Assembly: GCA_038229875.1 (NCBI GenBank)
Contig: JBBROA010000006.1
Span: 1-58,987, forward strand
Source of the DNA: JALYUA01 sp038229875
GTDB lineage: Bacteria; Acidobacteriota; Thermoanaerobaculia; UBA5066; Gp7-AA6
DNA length: 58,987 nt
Reading direction: 5' to 3'
Position 1 is the first letter of the stretch, and every line of letters begins with the position of its first letter. A program made the position numbers and the translations under genes. A model generated the notes under the pieces. It searched no databases, was not told where the DNA came from, and saw only the letters and a list, made by a program, of their open reading frames with translations. Of this stretch, positions 36,017 through 44,928 are shown one piece after another.

Positions 36017-39000
36017 ATGAACCTGGTGCCCCGCTCCGCGCTCTCTCTCTTTCTCTTCGCCATCGCCGCGGGCGCCTCCCTCGGCCAGGCTCCCGCGTCG
36101 CCGGCGCCCCCGGTTCCGACGGCCCCGATCTCGAAAAAAGCGGCTCTCGCGGCGATGCCGGACGACGATCGCAAGTGGCTGACGGAATACGTCGCTCCGA
36201 TCATTCTGCCGAACGAGGAGAAGCTCTTCCTGGAGCTGACAGAGCCCCACCAGCGCGAGATTTTCAAAGACGAGTTCTGGGCCCGCCGCGAGCTTTCGAG
36301 CCTCGCCTTTCCGATGGGGCCCGGCTACCGGCAGCGCTACGAGGAGCTCCGGCCGCTCGCGGACACGACGTATGACGGGTGGCGCAACGACGCCGGCCGC
36401 ATGGTGCTGCGCTACGGCGAGCCCGGCTCGCTCGACAAGGTCACAGGATGCGATCGCATGTTTCGGGACCTGGAGATCTGGACCTATACGAACCTTCCCG
36501 GCCGCGGCACGATGAAGCAGTTCTTCTATCGGCCGAGCTCGATGGCGCCCCGGAAGCTCTGGATCGTCGGAACGCGGGACAGCGACGTGTTCCAGCCGGG
36601 CTCCTGCCGTAAGACGTTCGAATCCCTCGCGAACGACTGCAACCCGGGGATGAACGCGAGCGACACGTGCTCCCAGGTCGGCAGCACATGCTCCGCCGCG
36701 TGCGACGTCTACCGCGCCTACTCGGAGATCCGCGCCCGCCAGGGCAGCGCCATGGGCGGGATGAGCGAGGCGGCACAGATCCTCTCCCCTCCCCCGATCT
36801 CGACGGAGGGCATGGAGAAGGTCCGTGACCGCTTCGCGGGTCTCGCGACACCGAAGGCGAAATCGATCGGAGTCGAGGGTCCGTCGGGCACGGCGGAAAC
36901 CACCGCGCCGAGCCCCTCGGGGACGCCGACGGCCTCCGCCACGCCCGCCGCGAGCTCTGCTCCGGCGGAAGCAGCCGCCGCCGGCACACCCGCTCCCGCC
37001 GGCGCGCCGGCGGCCGGAGCCGCGGCGGCGGGCGGGAAATTCACGGGCCCCGCACCCGCGCGCCGCAAGCTCACGAGCAAGGACGTCAAGGAGCTCACCG
37101 CGAAGCTCGATACGAAGTACAAGGAGTTCTTCCAGCTCGTCGACCTGATCATCACGAAGGACGAGAGAGAAGTCTTCCTCCAGATCGCTGACAGCTACCA
37201 GAAAGACCGCTTCATCGAGTCGTTCTGGCGCCGCCGATCGATTGACACTTCCGGAATTCGCACCGACTACCAGCACGTCTATACCGACCGCGTGCAGCTC
37301 GCGAAGGAGCAGTTCCGCAATCTGAACAACGACCGCGCGAAGGTGTTCATCATCAACGGGTCCCCGGACGGGATCGTCCCGATCGACTGCCAGGAGGTCT
37401 ACGTCCCGCTTCAGATCTGGTACTACGACCGGCTCGAGAGCCTGAAGAGCAAGGTGTACCTGATCTTCTATCAGCCTATGGGGATGGGCGACTACAAGCT
37501 CTGGACGCCTTTGGACGGCGAGATGACGCTCCAGGTCGGCGGCTCCGCAGGGGGGCTTTCCGGCGCGGGTGGCCGGCGCGTCGACATCACGCGCTGCACG
37601 GAGTGGCGCACGGTCCAGCAGGCGATCTCGTACACGACCGCCGTCCTTGGCTCGGGGGCGATGTCGATGGCCGGATCGGCAAAGCTCTTTCAACCCCCGA
37701 TCGTCGAGACCGAAGGCGTCGACCAGGTCCTGTCGATGACCACCGAGATGGCCGTCGGGGCAGCCCCTCTCGGGGTGGTCAAGCTCGTCAGGTTTCCGGA
37801 GGCGCGGTCGAACAAGATCGGTGTCGACCTGTCGCTGCTGATTCCGAAGAAGGACCTGAAGCCCCGCGACCTCGGCGAAGAGCATTTCTACAACGTCGAC
37901 GTGATTGGCGAGGTCGTCAAGGGCGACCGGCTCATCGACAACTTCAAATATCGCTTCGACATCCCGACGGGCGAGGTCAACGCGGAGAAGATCCCGGTGA
38001 CCGTCCGGCGCTACCTCTACCCGGGCGAGTACAAGCTCGTGCTGAAAGTCTCCGACGGCAACCAGAATGCCGAGGGACGGATCTCCGAGAACCTGGTGGT
38101 TCCCGAACAGCCCGACCCGCTCTCGCCCGCGGAGCTCGCCGCCCGCGCGGCGGGCCGCGCCGTCATTGAAAAAACCAAAGAGGTGGGATTCGTTTCATCG
38201 GCCATCTCGCTCCTGCCCATCGCGAAGGAGATCGCGACCGGCCTGCAGCGCTTCGAGACGAAAGTCGCCGAAGGCATCCGGGCGGTCGACTTCTACCTGA
38301 ACGGCTCGAAGGTGATGACGAAGACCCGGGCGCCGTTCCAGGCGGACCTGAACCTGGGTCCCCTGCCGCGCAAGCAGACCGTTCGCGTGGTGGCGTACGG
38401 AGAGAACGGCCGCGCTGCCGGCGAGGACGAGTACACGGTCAACGAGGGCCGCGAGGTCTTCAAGGTGCGTATTCTTTCGCCTGAAAAAGGCGCAAAGGCC
38501 GGCGGACCCACGCGCGTCGTCGCCGCGATCGCGGTCCCCGAAGGAAAGGCCCTGCAGAAGCTCGAGTTCTTTTCGAACGAATCGCGGGTCGCCACGCTCT
38601 ACCAGGCGCCCTTCGAGCAGACCGTCAACATCCGGGATTCGAAGAGCCTCGGCTACGTCCGGATCGTCGGCACTCTCGACGACGGCACGATCGCTGAGGA
38701 CCTTCGATACGTCAACGCGCCCGCTTACATCTCGGAAGTGTCCGTCGACGCCGTCGAGCTCTACACCTCGGTCAGCGACAAGGGCCGGCCCGTCTCCGGG
38801 CTCCAGGCGTCAAACTTCAAGGTCTTCGAGGACGGCGCGATCCAGAAGGTCGAGTCCTTCGAATTCGTCAAGAACCTTCCGCTCTCCCTGGGCGTGATGA
38901 TCGACACCTCGGCGTCGATGCTCGAGTCGCTTCCGGACGCCGAGCAGGCGGCGATCTCGTTTCTCGACTACTCGATCGGCGCGAAAGACCGCGCGTTCAC

Positions 39001-39526
39001 GGTGTCCTTCGACAACGAGCCCTACATCCTGGCGAAGCTCACGAACCGGAAAGACAAGCTCTACCGCTCGATGGCGGGGCTCAGGGCCGAGGGGTCGACG
39101 GCGCTGTACGACGCCATCGTCTTCGGCCTTTACCAGTTCACCGGCGTCAAGGGAAAAAAGGCGCTCATCCTGGTGACCGACGGCAAAGACACGTCGTCGA
39201 AGTTCGACTTCGACACCACGCTCGAATACGTGCGGAAGTCGGGCATTTCGATCTACGGGATCGGGCTGCGGATCTCGGGAGCGGACCTCGACGTCAAGTA
39301 CCGGCTGAACAAGCTCGCAAACGCGACCGGCGGCCAGACCTTCTACGTCGACTCCGCCAAGAAGCTCGACGCGATCTACAAGCAGATCAACGAGGAGCTC
39401 CGCAGCCAGTACCTGCTGACCTACTACTCCACCAACGCGCCCGGGAAAGACCAGTGGCACAAGGTCGAGGTGAAGGTCGAGCCGACGTCGCTGCAGGCGC
39501 GGACCATCTCCGGCTATTACCCGTAG
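36017..39526 (+). CDS. Exported GWxTD-domain protein with C-terminal VWFA domain
   Basis: 1169 aa. Signal peptide (LSLFLFAIAAGASLGQ). First GWxTD-like domain at about 45-190 (KWLTEYVAPIILPNEEKLFL, then DEFWARRE and RMVLRYGEPG). A Cys-rich segment at about 195-235 has six or more cysteines. An Ala/Pro linker follows (about 290-345), then a second GWxTD-like domain at about 360-510 (REVFLQIADSYQKDRFIESF, VFIINGSPDG). Beta-rich Ig-like domains (about 590-900) lead to a VWFA domain at about 955-1120 with the MIDAS set DTSAS, a Thr and VTDGKD. The end resembles the Acidobacteria-specific VWFA family. Probably a periplasmic or surface protein. Function unknown. Confidence 0.85.
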   Translation: MNLVPRSALSLFLFAIAAGASLGQAPASPAPPVPTAPISKKAALAAMPDDDRKWLTEYVAPIILPNEEKLFLELTEPHQREIFKDEFWARRELSSLAFPMGPGYRQRYEELRPLADTTYDGWRNDAGRMVLRYGEPGSLDKVTGCDRMFRDLEIWTYTNLPGRGTMKQFFYRPSSMAPRKLWIVGTRDSDVFQPGSCRKTFESLANDCNPGMNASDTCSQVGSTCSAACDVYRAYSEIRARQGSAMGGMSEAAQILSPPPISTEGMEKVRDRFAGLATPKAKSIGVEGPSGTAETTAPSPSGTPTASATPAASSAPAEAAAAGTPAPAGAPAAGAAAAGGKFTGPAPARRKLTSKDVKELTAKLDTKYKEFFQLVDLIITKDEREVFLQIADSYQKDRFIESFWRRRSIDTSGIRTDYQHVYTDRVQLAKEQFRNLNNDRAKVFIINGSPDGIVPIDCQEVYVPLQIWYYDRLESLKSKVYLIFYQPMGMGDYKLWTPLDGEMTLQVGGSAGGLSGAGGRRVDITRCTEWRTVQQAISYTTAVLGSGAMSMAGSAKLFQPPIVETEGVDQVLSMTTEMAVGAAPLGVVKLVRFPEARSNKIGVDLSLLIPKKDLKPRDLGEEHFYNVDVIGEVVKGDRLIDNFKYRFDIPTGEVNAEKIPVTVRRYLYPGEYKLVLKVSDGNQNAEGRISENLVVPEQPDPLSPAELAARAAGRAVIEKTKEVGFVSSAISLLPIAKEIATGLQRFETKVAEGIRAVDFYLNGSKVMTKTRAPFQADLNLGPLPRKQTVRVVAYGENGRAAGEDEYTVNEGREVFKVRILSPEKGAKAGGPTRVVAAIAVPEGKALQKLEFFSNESRVATLYQAPFEQTVNIRDSKSLGYVRIVGTLDDGTIAEDLRYVNAPAYISEVSVDAVELYTSVSDKGRPVSGLQASNFKVFEDGAIQKVESFEFVKNLPLSLGVMIDTSASMLESLPDAEQAAISFLDYSIGAKDRAFTVSFDNEPYILAKLTNRKDKLYRSMAGLRAEGSTALYDAIVFGLYQFTGVKGKKALILVTDGKDTSSKFDFDTTLEYVRKSGISIYGIGLRISGADLDVKYRLNKLANATGGQTFYVDSAKKLDAIYKQINEELRSQYLLTYYSTNAPGKDQWHKVEVKVEPTSLQARTISGYYP

Positions 39527-39743
39527 CCGTCGCCTCCGCTCACTGCGGGACGTCGGCTTCGCCGACCGCCGAGCGGCTCGCCTGTCGGCTCGACCGCACG
39601 GCTCGTCCCTCCGTTCGCTTCGGCTCCCGCCCCGAGAGGCTCCTCCCTCCCTCTGGTCGGGAGACTCTCTCTCGGGGCGAGCTTAACCACCAGCTCGACG
39701 AAGGCGCAGCTCTTACTCCCTCTCTCCGCGGTCGGGGAGACGG
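39527..39743 (+). repeat. Structured dispersed repeat DR1, copy 2
   Basis: Starts directly after the TAG stop of the GWxTD/VWA gene, on the same strand. It shares the core of copies 1 and 3. The central stem is kept with 11 of 12 pairs (arms 39628-39639 and 39669-39679). The first stem has a different sequence (GTCGGC/GCCGAC around TTC) but still folds. It fills most of the 273-bp gap to maf. Confidence 0.88.
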
Positions 39744-39787
39744 TGCCCGCCTGCGTGACGAAGGGCGACCCGCCCCGACCCCATCGT

Positions 39788-39793
39788 TAGAAT
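39788..39793 (+). promoter_or_regulatory. -10 box (TAGAAT) of maf, probably leaderless
   Basis: TAGAAT, then 6 bases, then the ATG at 39800. Transcription would begin at or next to the start codon. The -35 region (GCGACC) is weak. Confidence 0.5.
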
Positions 39794-39799
39794 CCGCCC

Positions 39800-40399
39800 A
39801 TGACCTCCCCGCTCGTCCTGGCCTCCGCTTCGCCGCGTCGGGCTTTGATCCTTTCGGAGCTGCGGATTCCGTTTCTCGTGGATGCCCCCGATATCGAAGA
39901 GACGCTCCTTCCCGACGAGCTCGCCGAGGCCGCGGCCTGCCGCCTGGCGATTGCGAAAGCGGCGGAGGTGGCGCGGCGTCGGCCGGAATCCTGGGTGCTC
40001 GCCGCCGACACGCTGGTGCTCCTCGAGGAAACGATCCTCGGAAAGCCGGAGAATGACGCGGACGCCGCCCGGATGCTCTCGCGGCTTTCGGACCGGACCC
40101 ACCGGGTGGTCACGGCCGTCTGCCTTCGGAAGGGAGATCGGAATGAGCTTTCGGAAGTCGCCTGGAGCTCCGTCTCGTTCGCGCCGCTGTCGCGGGAAGA
40201 GATTTCCTGGTACGTCGCAACCGGCGAGCCGCGGGACAAGGCGGGCGCTTACGGAATCCAGGGTCTCGGCGCGAGGTTCGTCGTCAAGATTGAGGGGTCC
40301 TACACGAACGTGATGGGACTCCCCGCCGCGGTGCTCTACCGCCTCATGAAGGCATCCCGCGATTCCGCTCTCTCAGCTCTCGCTCTTTCTTCCCCCTGA
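39800..40399 (+). CDS. maf: Maf-like nucleotide pyrophosphatase
   Basis: 199 aa. LASASPRRALIL (substrate loop), the acidic AADTLVLLEETILGKPE and DKAGAYGIQGLGARFVVKIE are the Maf signature. These enzymes hydrolyse non-canonical or canonical NTPs (dTTP/UTP type by motif) and affect septum formation. The last 56 nt overlap the 3' end of the convergent diguanylate cyclase gene. The Ala/Ser-rich C-terminus comes from that overlap. Confidence 0.93.
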   Translation: MTSPLVLASASPRRALILSELRIPFLVDAPDIEETLLPDELAEAAACRLAIAKAAEVARRRPESWVLAADTLVLLEETILGKPENDADAARMLSRLSDRTHRVVTAVCLRKGDRNELSEVAWSSVSFAPLSREEISWYVATGEPRDKAGAYGIQGLGARFVVKIEGSYTNVMGLPAAVLYRLMKASRDSALSALALSSP

Positions 40400-41534
40400 G
40401 CTTCATCTCGTACATCCGCGCGTCCGACTGCGCGAGCGTCGCCTGGAACTCGGCGTCCATCCGGTGGGTCGCCCAGCCGACCGAGAGAGACGGCTGCAGC
40501 TGCTCGACCCCGGGGATCGCGGGCAGCCGCCTCGCAAGCTCCTCCGCTTTCTGAGCCGCGGACCCCTCGTCGGTCCTCGGCAGAAGGATCAGGAACTCGT
40601 CGCCTCCCCACCGGAACACGAAGTCCGACTCCCGCACGCACGATGTCAGGTAGTTGGCGACGAACTTCAGGACGTCGTCGCCGACCTGATGCCCCTTCAC
40701 GTCGTTGATCTCCTTGAAGCGGTCCACGTCCGCGAGCAGGACCGACAGAGAGATCCCGTACCGGCGCACATTGGCGAGTTCCCTCTTGATGACGTCGTTG
40801 AAGTGGTGCCGGTTATAGAGGCCGGTCAGCGGGTCCCGGACCCCCATCTCCTTCAACTGCTGGTCCGAATGCAGGAGCTGCTCCATCTCGGACGCGAGAC
40901 GGGTCTGGCTCGCTTCGAAGAGGAGAATGATGATTCCGACCGCGACCATCATCTCGAGCAGCATCGCGGCGAAGTTGCCGTACTGGAGCATCTCCGGCAT
41001 CGCCGCCGGGTCCCGGAAGCGCATATATCCGAATCCGACGACCGCCTCCTCGACCCCCCACAGCAGGAAGGAGACGGAGAGAAGCACCCGCCCCGCGCGC
41101 GAACCCGTAATGATCGCGAAGGAAACGGCCGAGGTGACATACCCCGCGGCCAGGACCAGCGCGATGGCGGCCGAGTGACTGTTTGCGGTGGCGGACTGCA
41201 TCGCAGTCCACCAGGCGATTGCCACGATCGGCACGATCCAGAGAAGCTCGTATGCGCCCGTGCCGGCGCGCTCGTCACGAAACCGCCGCACGCCCCGCAG
41301 CAGAAAGAGAACGTGAGCGAGAAGAGCGATGTGGAGGAGGAAGATGAAGGATCGCGTCTCCGCGATCATCGGCATCACGAGTTCGAGGCCGAGCCCGCAG
41401 AGCAGAAATGCCCAGGACGCGATCCAGTCGAGGAAAGCTCGCCGGCGGATCTTCTTGTAGAGAAGGAGGAACAGCAGGAACAACAGGACCGTCCCTGCCG
41501 CCTGAATGAGCAAGGAAAATTGGTAAACCGGCAT
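40344..41534 (-). CDS. Membrane-bound diguanylate cyclase (GGDEF)
   Basis: 396 aa from ATG 41534. Six or seven N-terminal membrane helices (for example LLIQAAGTVLLFLLFLLLY and SFIFLLHIALLAHVLFLLRG) to about residue 210, then a GGDEF domain: DPLTGLYNRHHF, LLADVDRFKEIND and FRWGGDEF. An RESD motif 5 residues before WGGDEF/GGDEF fits the inhibitory I-site (RxxD), so product inhibition is likely. It makes c-di-GMP from two GTP. A matching c-di-GMP phosphodiesterase lies 0.7 kb away. Divergent from the unknown gene at 41639. Confidence 0.93.
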   Translation of the reverse strand: MPVYQFSLLIQAAGTVLLFLLFLLLYKKIRRRAFLDWIASWAFLLCGLGLELVMPMIAETRSFIFLLHIALLAHVLFLLRGVRRFRDERAGTGAYELLWIVPIVAIAWWTAMQSATANSHSAAIALVLAAGYVTSAVSFAIITGSRAGRVLLSVSFLLWGVEEAVVGFGYMRFRDPAAMPEMLQYGNFAAMLLEMMVAVGIIILLFEASQTRLASEMEQLLHSDQQLKEMGVRDPLTGLYNRHHFNDVIKRELANVRRYGISLSVLLADVDRFKEINDVKGHQVGDDVLKFVANYLTSCVRESDFVFRWGGDEFLILLPRTDEGSAAQKAEELARRLPAIPGVEQLQPSLSVGWATHRMDAEFQATLAQSDARMYEMKLRGKKERELRERNRGMPS

Positions 41535-41638
41535 CAAGTTGATTGGCGATCCTTTTGTCGGCGGGAATCTTACCCGTTGGAGACAGCCGGAGATAGCCCG
41601 GATTTCTCCCGGCCCGCAAAGCGCGATACAAGAGCTTG

Positions 41639-42301
41639 ATGAAAGACGGCCGGGAAACGCGCCGGAGGACAGAGGTGGGCGAGGTCGCGATCGTCGCGCC
41701 CACCCGGGAAGTCGCCCGCGCCGCCGCCGCGTGGCTCCAGGCCGATCTGCCCGAAGCGCGTCTCCTTCCGCTCACCGTCTCGGGGTACTGCGGGCATCGC
41801 GGCGCTCCTCTGCCTCTCCTGCTCGCGGCGCCCGGCCTCGATCGCAAAGCGGATCGGGCATTCCTCATTGCGGCGCGCGGCAGGCTCCTGTGGCCTCCCG
41901 CCGCCGGAGACCTCTACGACGCGATCGCGGGAGTTCTCACGCATCTGCCCGTCCGGCGCGTCGCACCCGAGCACGTCCGCGGGCCCGCGACGGCTCTCCT
42001 GCTGGAAGGCGAGCTCACGCCCGAGCGGGCGCGGTCGGCGCTGCGCTCTTCCGCGCGGCACTGGATCGTGGAGCACGTCGGACGCGTGCGTCTCGGTCCC
42101 GCGGAGATCGACGCGCTTTCGAACGAAGGCGTCCGCTGGTCCGCCCTTCACGCGGCGCGGCTCGTCGGAATCGTGATCACGGGACCCTTCAACGCGCCGC
42201 GCGGGATCTTCCCCGCCGGCACCCGGGTCTTCCGCGCGCCCCCGGCGGTCAGTCGCGCGCGCGCGCCCCGAGCGCGGACTCGTAAACCTTCGAGTCGATG
42301 A
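41639..42301 (+). CDS. Unknown protein between c-di-GMP enzymes
   Basis: 220 aa from ATG 41639. Composition is Ala/Arg/Leu/Pro-rich; no membrane helix or signal. The first 90 residues (EVAIVAPTREVARAAAAWLQ, then LTVSGYCGHRGAPLPLLLAA) read like a Rossmann-type alpha/beta fold, possibly a degenerate receiver. The rest (PERARSALRSSARHWIVEHV) is helical and ends in a basic tail. I recognise no family. TACAAG lies 6 nt before TTG-ATG, so it may be leaderless. Its last 53 nt overlap the convergent HD-GYP gene. The frame is coding-like, but the gene is not certain. Confidence 0.5.
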   Translation: MKDGRETRRRTEVGEVAIVAPTREVARAAAAWLQADLPEARLLPLTVSGYCGHRGAPLPLLLAAPGLDRKADRAFLIAARGRLLWPPAAGDLYDAIAGVLTHLPVRRVAPEHVRGPATALLLEGELTPERARSALRSSARHWIVEHVGRVRLGPAEIDALSNEGVRWSALHAARLVGIVITGPFNAPRGIFPAGTRVFRAPPAVSRARAPRARTRKPSSR

Positions 42302-44180
42302 AGAGGTCGAGGAGCGCGGCGTCGATCGTGCCGCGATCGGCCTCTCCGCGGAGAATCTCGAGCGCCCGGTCGCTCGGGACGGCCCCCTTGTACGGACGGT
42401 CCCGCGCGGCAAGCGCATCGTAGATGTCGCTGATCGTGATCGCGCGGACGGGCAGTGCAAGGTCGGAGGCGCCGAGGCGGCGCGGGTAACCGGACCCATC
42501 GAGCTTTTCGTGGTGCGCGTAGGCCCATTCCGGCACATGCGCGAGATCCGCGGTCCACGGGATCCGCGACAGAAACTGATACGTCGAGCTCACGTGAGAC
42601 TCGATCTCCAGCCGCTCCACGGCGCTCAAGCTCCCGCGCGGGATCGAGAGATACGCCATCTCGTCGGCTTCGACGAGCGGGCGGCTCTTTCCAGCGGCGT
42701 CGCGGTAGCGGATCGCCTGGAGCGCGAGGACCTCCGCACTCACCTCGGCCGTCAGGAGTGTCGGCTCGTCCGCTCGAGACACGAGCTCCCACGCGCCTTC
42801 CAGGAGGGCGACCCGCCTGGCGAGTACCTGGGAAACGCGCTCGTTCGACCAGGCGTCGCGCGCCGCGCGTTCCCAGACTTCGGCGGCGGCGGAAAGAATC
42901 GCCTGATCGATCCTCGAACGGATGAGGGCCGAAAGACCCGCGGGAAGCTTGCGGGCCTTCACCAGGATCTGCTCGCGGACTCCGACTTTCCCGAAGTCGT
43001 GGAGCACTGCCGCGTACCGGAGCTCCCGCAGCTCCTCGCGGCCGATGCGCACGTCCGCGAACGGGCCGGCCGTCGCGGCATCCACGCGCTCCGCGAGTCC
43101 GCAGGCGAGCAAAGCGACGCGTTCGGAGTGGCCGGAGGTCGTGGGGTCGCGCTGCTCGATCGCGGTGACACTGGCCTGCACGAAGCCTTCGAACAGACGC
43201 CGGATGCTTTCCGACAGGCGCCGGTTCTCGACGGCGACCGCGGCCTGGGCGGCGAGTGCCTTCGCGAGCTCTTCGTCGGACTCCTCGAAGGGGACGACTT
43301 CGACCTTGAGAAACGCGGTCACGGAGCCCTCCGGGATGCTCCGGTGCATGCGATTCAACAGCTGCAGCACGCCGATCGTCCTGCCCTGCGGGGTCGTCAT
43401 CGGCACCGCCAGCATCGAGCGCGAGCGATATCCGTGCTGCTTGTCGAAGCCGCCGTCGAAGCGGTACGGCGCCTCCGGGGGAATCGCGGCGACGTCCGGC
43501 AGGTTCACCGAACGGCCCGTCTGCGCGACGAAGCCCGCGATCGATGACCGGTCGAGGGGAAGCGCGCGCTCGACGAAATCGAACCGCACCGCGTCGTTCT
43601 GAGCGCGGACGATCCGCAGGACGGCGGGCGTCTCGTCCTCGTCCACGAGATAGAGGCTCCCGGCATCGGCCGCGGTCAGGGCGCGCGCGCTCGAGAGGAT
43701 CGTCTCGAGCAGGCTTTCATGGTCCCGCTCGGCCGAGAGGGCGATGCCCACGTCGACGAGAGACCGGATCTCGGAGGTGCGGTCCGAGAGCTCTCTCCTC
43801 GCGGCGGCCGACCGCGCTCGGTCTTCCAGGACCCGCAGAAGGGATCGCACCGCGCGGGCGAGGTGCTCGGAGGAGGCGCCCTCCGGAAGCGAAAAGTAGA
43901 GACGGGCGGACCAGAACGGGTCGATGTCGCCCGGGCGCTCGCCGACCAAAAGCACGCCGATCCGGTCGGCGGCCGTGCCGACGGCCGACACGGGCGGACC
44001 GTCGAGCGCGCGGTGCAGCGAGGCGTCATACAGGACGACCGCGACCTCGTCCCCCGCGAGCTTCCAGCCGGGAGAGAACCCGCGGGGCTCGAGCCTCTCG
44101 TCGGGAAGATGGAACAGAAGCTCCGCGACCGGGCGGCCATGGAGGACCACCCGCCGGAAAACGCCCGATGAGGGAGGCAT
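42249..44180 (-). CDS. GAF / HD-GYP c-di-GMP phosphodiesterase with an insertion
   Basis: 643 aa. N-terminal receiver-like region (1-120), coiled coil, GAF domain at about 145-315 (TAADAGSLYLVDEDETPAVL, SMLAVPMTTPQGRTIGVLQL), then HD-GYP: SGHSERVALLACGLAERV, VLHDFGKVGVREQILVKARK and HHEKLDGSGYP. Metal-binding residues are present. Between HDFGK and HHE are about 155 residues, against roughly 60 in standard HD-GYPs; the extra 95 or so are helical (about 430-530). It should degrade c-di-GMP, and the insert may regulate it. Cytoplasmic. Convergent with the unknown gene. Confidence 0.85.
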   Translation of the reverse strand: MPPSSGVFRRVVLHGRPVAELLFHLPDERLEPRGFSPGWKLAGDEVAVVLYDASLHRALDGPPVSAVGTAADRIGVLLVGERPGDIDPFWSARLYFSLPEGASSEHLARAVRSLLRVLEDRARSAAARRELSDRTSEIRSLVDVGIALSAERDHESLLETILSSARALTAADAGSLYLVDEDETPAVLRIVRAQNDAVRFDFVERALPLDRSSIAGFVAQTGRSVNLPDVAAIPPEAPYRFDGGFDKQHGYRSRSMLAVPMTTPQGRTIGVLQLLNRMHRSIPEGSVTAFLKVEVVPFEESDEELAKALAAQAAVAVENRRLSESIRRLFEGFVQASVTAIEQRDPTTSGHSERVALLACGLAERVDAATAGPFADVRIGREELRELRYAAVLHDFGKVGVREQILVKARKLPAGLSALIRSRIDQAILSAAAEVWERAARDAWSNERVSQVLARRVALLEGAWELVSRADEPTLLTAEVSAEVLALQAIRYRDAAGKSRPLVEADEMAYLSIPRGSLSAVERLEIESHVSSTYQFLSRIPWTADLAHVPEWAYAHHEKLDGSGYPRRLGASDLALPVRAITISDIYDALAARDRPYKGAVPSDRALEILRGEADRGTIDAALLDLFIDSKVYESALGARARD

Positions 44181-44315
44181 CAGGCAGAGAGTAGCCCGAT
44201 CAGGAAGCTACCCCCGGTCGCCTCCGGTCGAGGTTTTCCCTCGGAAGGCAGCCGCAGCGTGCCGGGACGCCACAGGGCGACGGACCATCACCCCAACTTT
44301 CTCCCTGTATGGACA

Positions 44316-44332
44316 CTCCCCGGCGCGGGGAG
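44316..44332. other. Hairpin in the HD-GYP/DUF3501 gap (possible DR1 relic)
   Basis: CTCCCCG-GCG-CGGGGAG forms a 7-bp stem. The surrounding 166-bp gap has pieces that resemble the ends of DR1 (GTCGCCTCCGGTC at 44219 and CACCCCAACTTTCTCCC at 44289), in altered order. It may be a decayed copy or a terminator. No gene is seen in the gap. Confidence 0.35.
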
Positions 44333-44346
44333 AGGGAGAGAGAGGC

Positions 44347-44928
44347 CTACCCCCCAAGATCCTCCCGCAGTTCCTCGACGGTCTCCGGCGGCAGCGCGAC
44401 GCGCGCCTCGTACCCGCCGTGATCCACCTCGATCTCCGCGCCGCCGGTGTGTTTCAAGGCCGTGCGGCCCTCGTCCCCGAGCGGAAACCGGATGTAGTGC
44501 ACCGCGGAGATCCGGTCCTCGCGGCTCTGCCCGGCGGCAAAGCACGCCGGAAACACCAGGTTCGCGGACTTCAAGCGCACCTTCCCCGGCTCATCCAGCC
44601 CGACCATCCGGTCGAGTGTCGGCTGGACCTGCGCCGGGTCGGTGACCTCGATGAACATCGTCGCCGCGACTTCTCCGTCGTCCGGCAGGAGCTCGTTGTA
44701 CACGTCGAGCTCGTCCTGCACCTTCTGCGGCTGGACGATCCGCTCGATCCGCAGCATCTCCTGCACCTGGAAGAGCACGGTGTCGCGGTTCTCGAAGAGG
44801 AGCGTCATCAACGGACCGAGCGCGACCCGGCGGCGCTTCTTTCTCCCGATGACCTTCGCGCGAAAGTCTGGCCGGGCGATCTCGTACTCGTGCAGGTTCA
44901 GAATCTCGTCGAACGAAATCGGTTTCAC
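44347..44928 (-). CDS. DUF3501 protein
   Basis: 193 aa. GTG start at 44928 (VKPISFDEILNLHEYE), overlapping by 4 bp the old TGA of the Fe-S gene. Family features: GRKKRRRVALGPLMTLLFEN, RDTVLFQVQEMLRIERI and VAATMFIEVTDPAQVQPTL. DUF3501 proteins are found beside rubrerythrin and an Fe-S oxidoreductase in peroxide-response clusters; their function is unknown. Because of the frame change upstream, a longer frame fuses the Fe-S N-terminus with this gene in frame. Confidence 0.88.
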   Translation of the reverse strand: MKPISFDEILNLHEYEIARPDFRAKVIGRKKRRRVALGPLMTLLFENRDTVLFQVQEMLRIERIVQPQKVQDELDVYNELLPDDGEVAATMFIEVTDPAQVQPTLDRMVGLDEPGKVRLKSANLVFPACFAAGQSREDRISAVHYIRFPLGDEGRTALKHTGGAEIEVDHGGYEARVALPPETVEELREDLGG

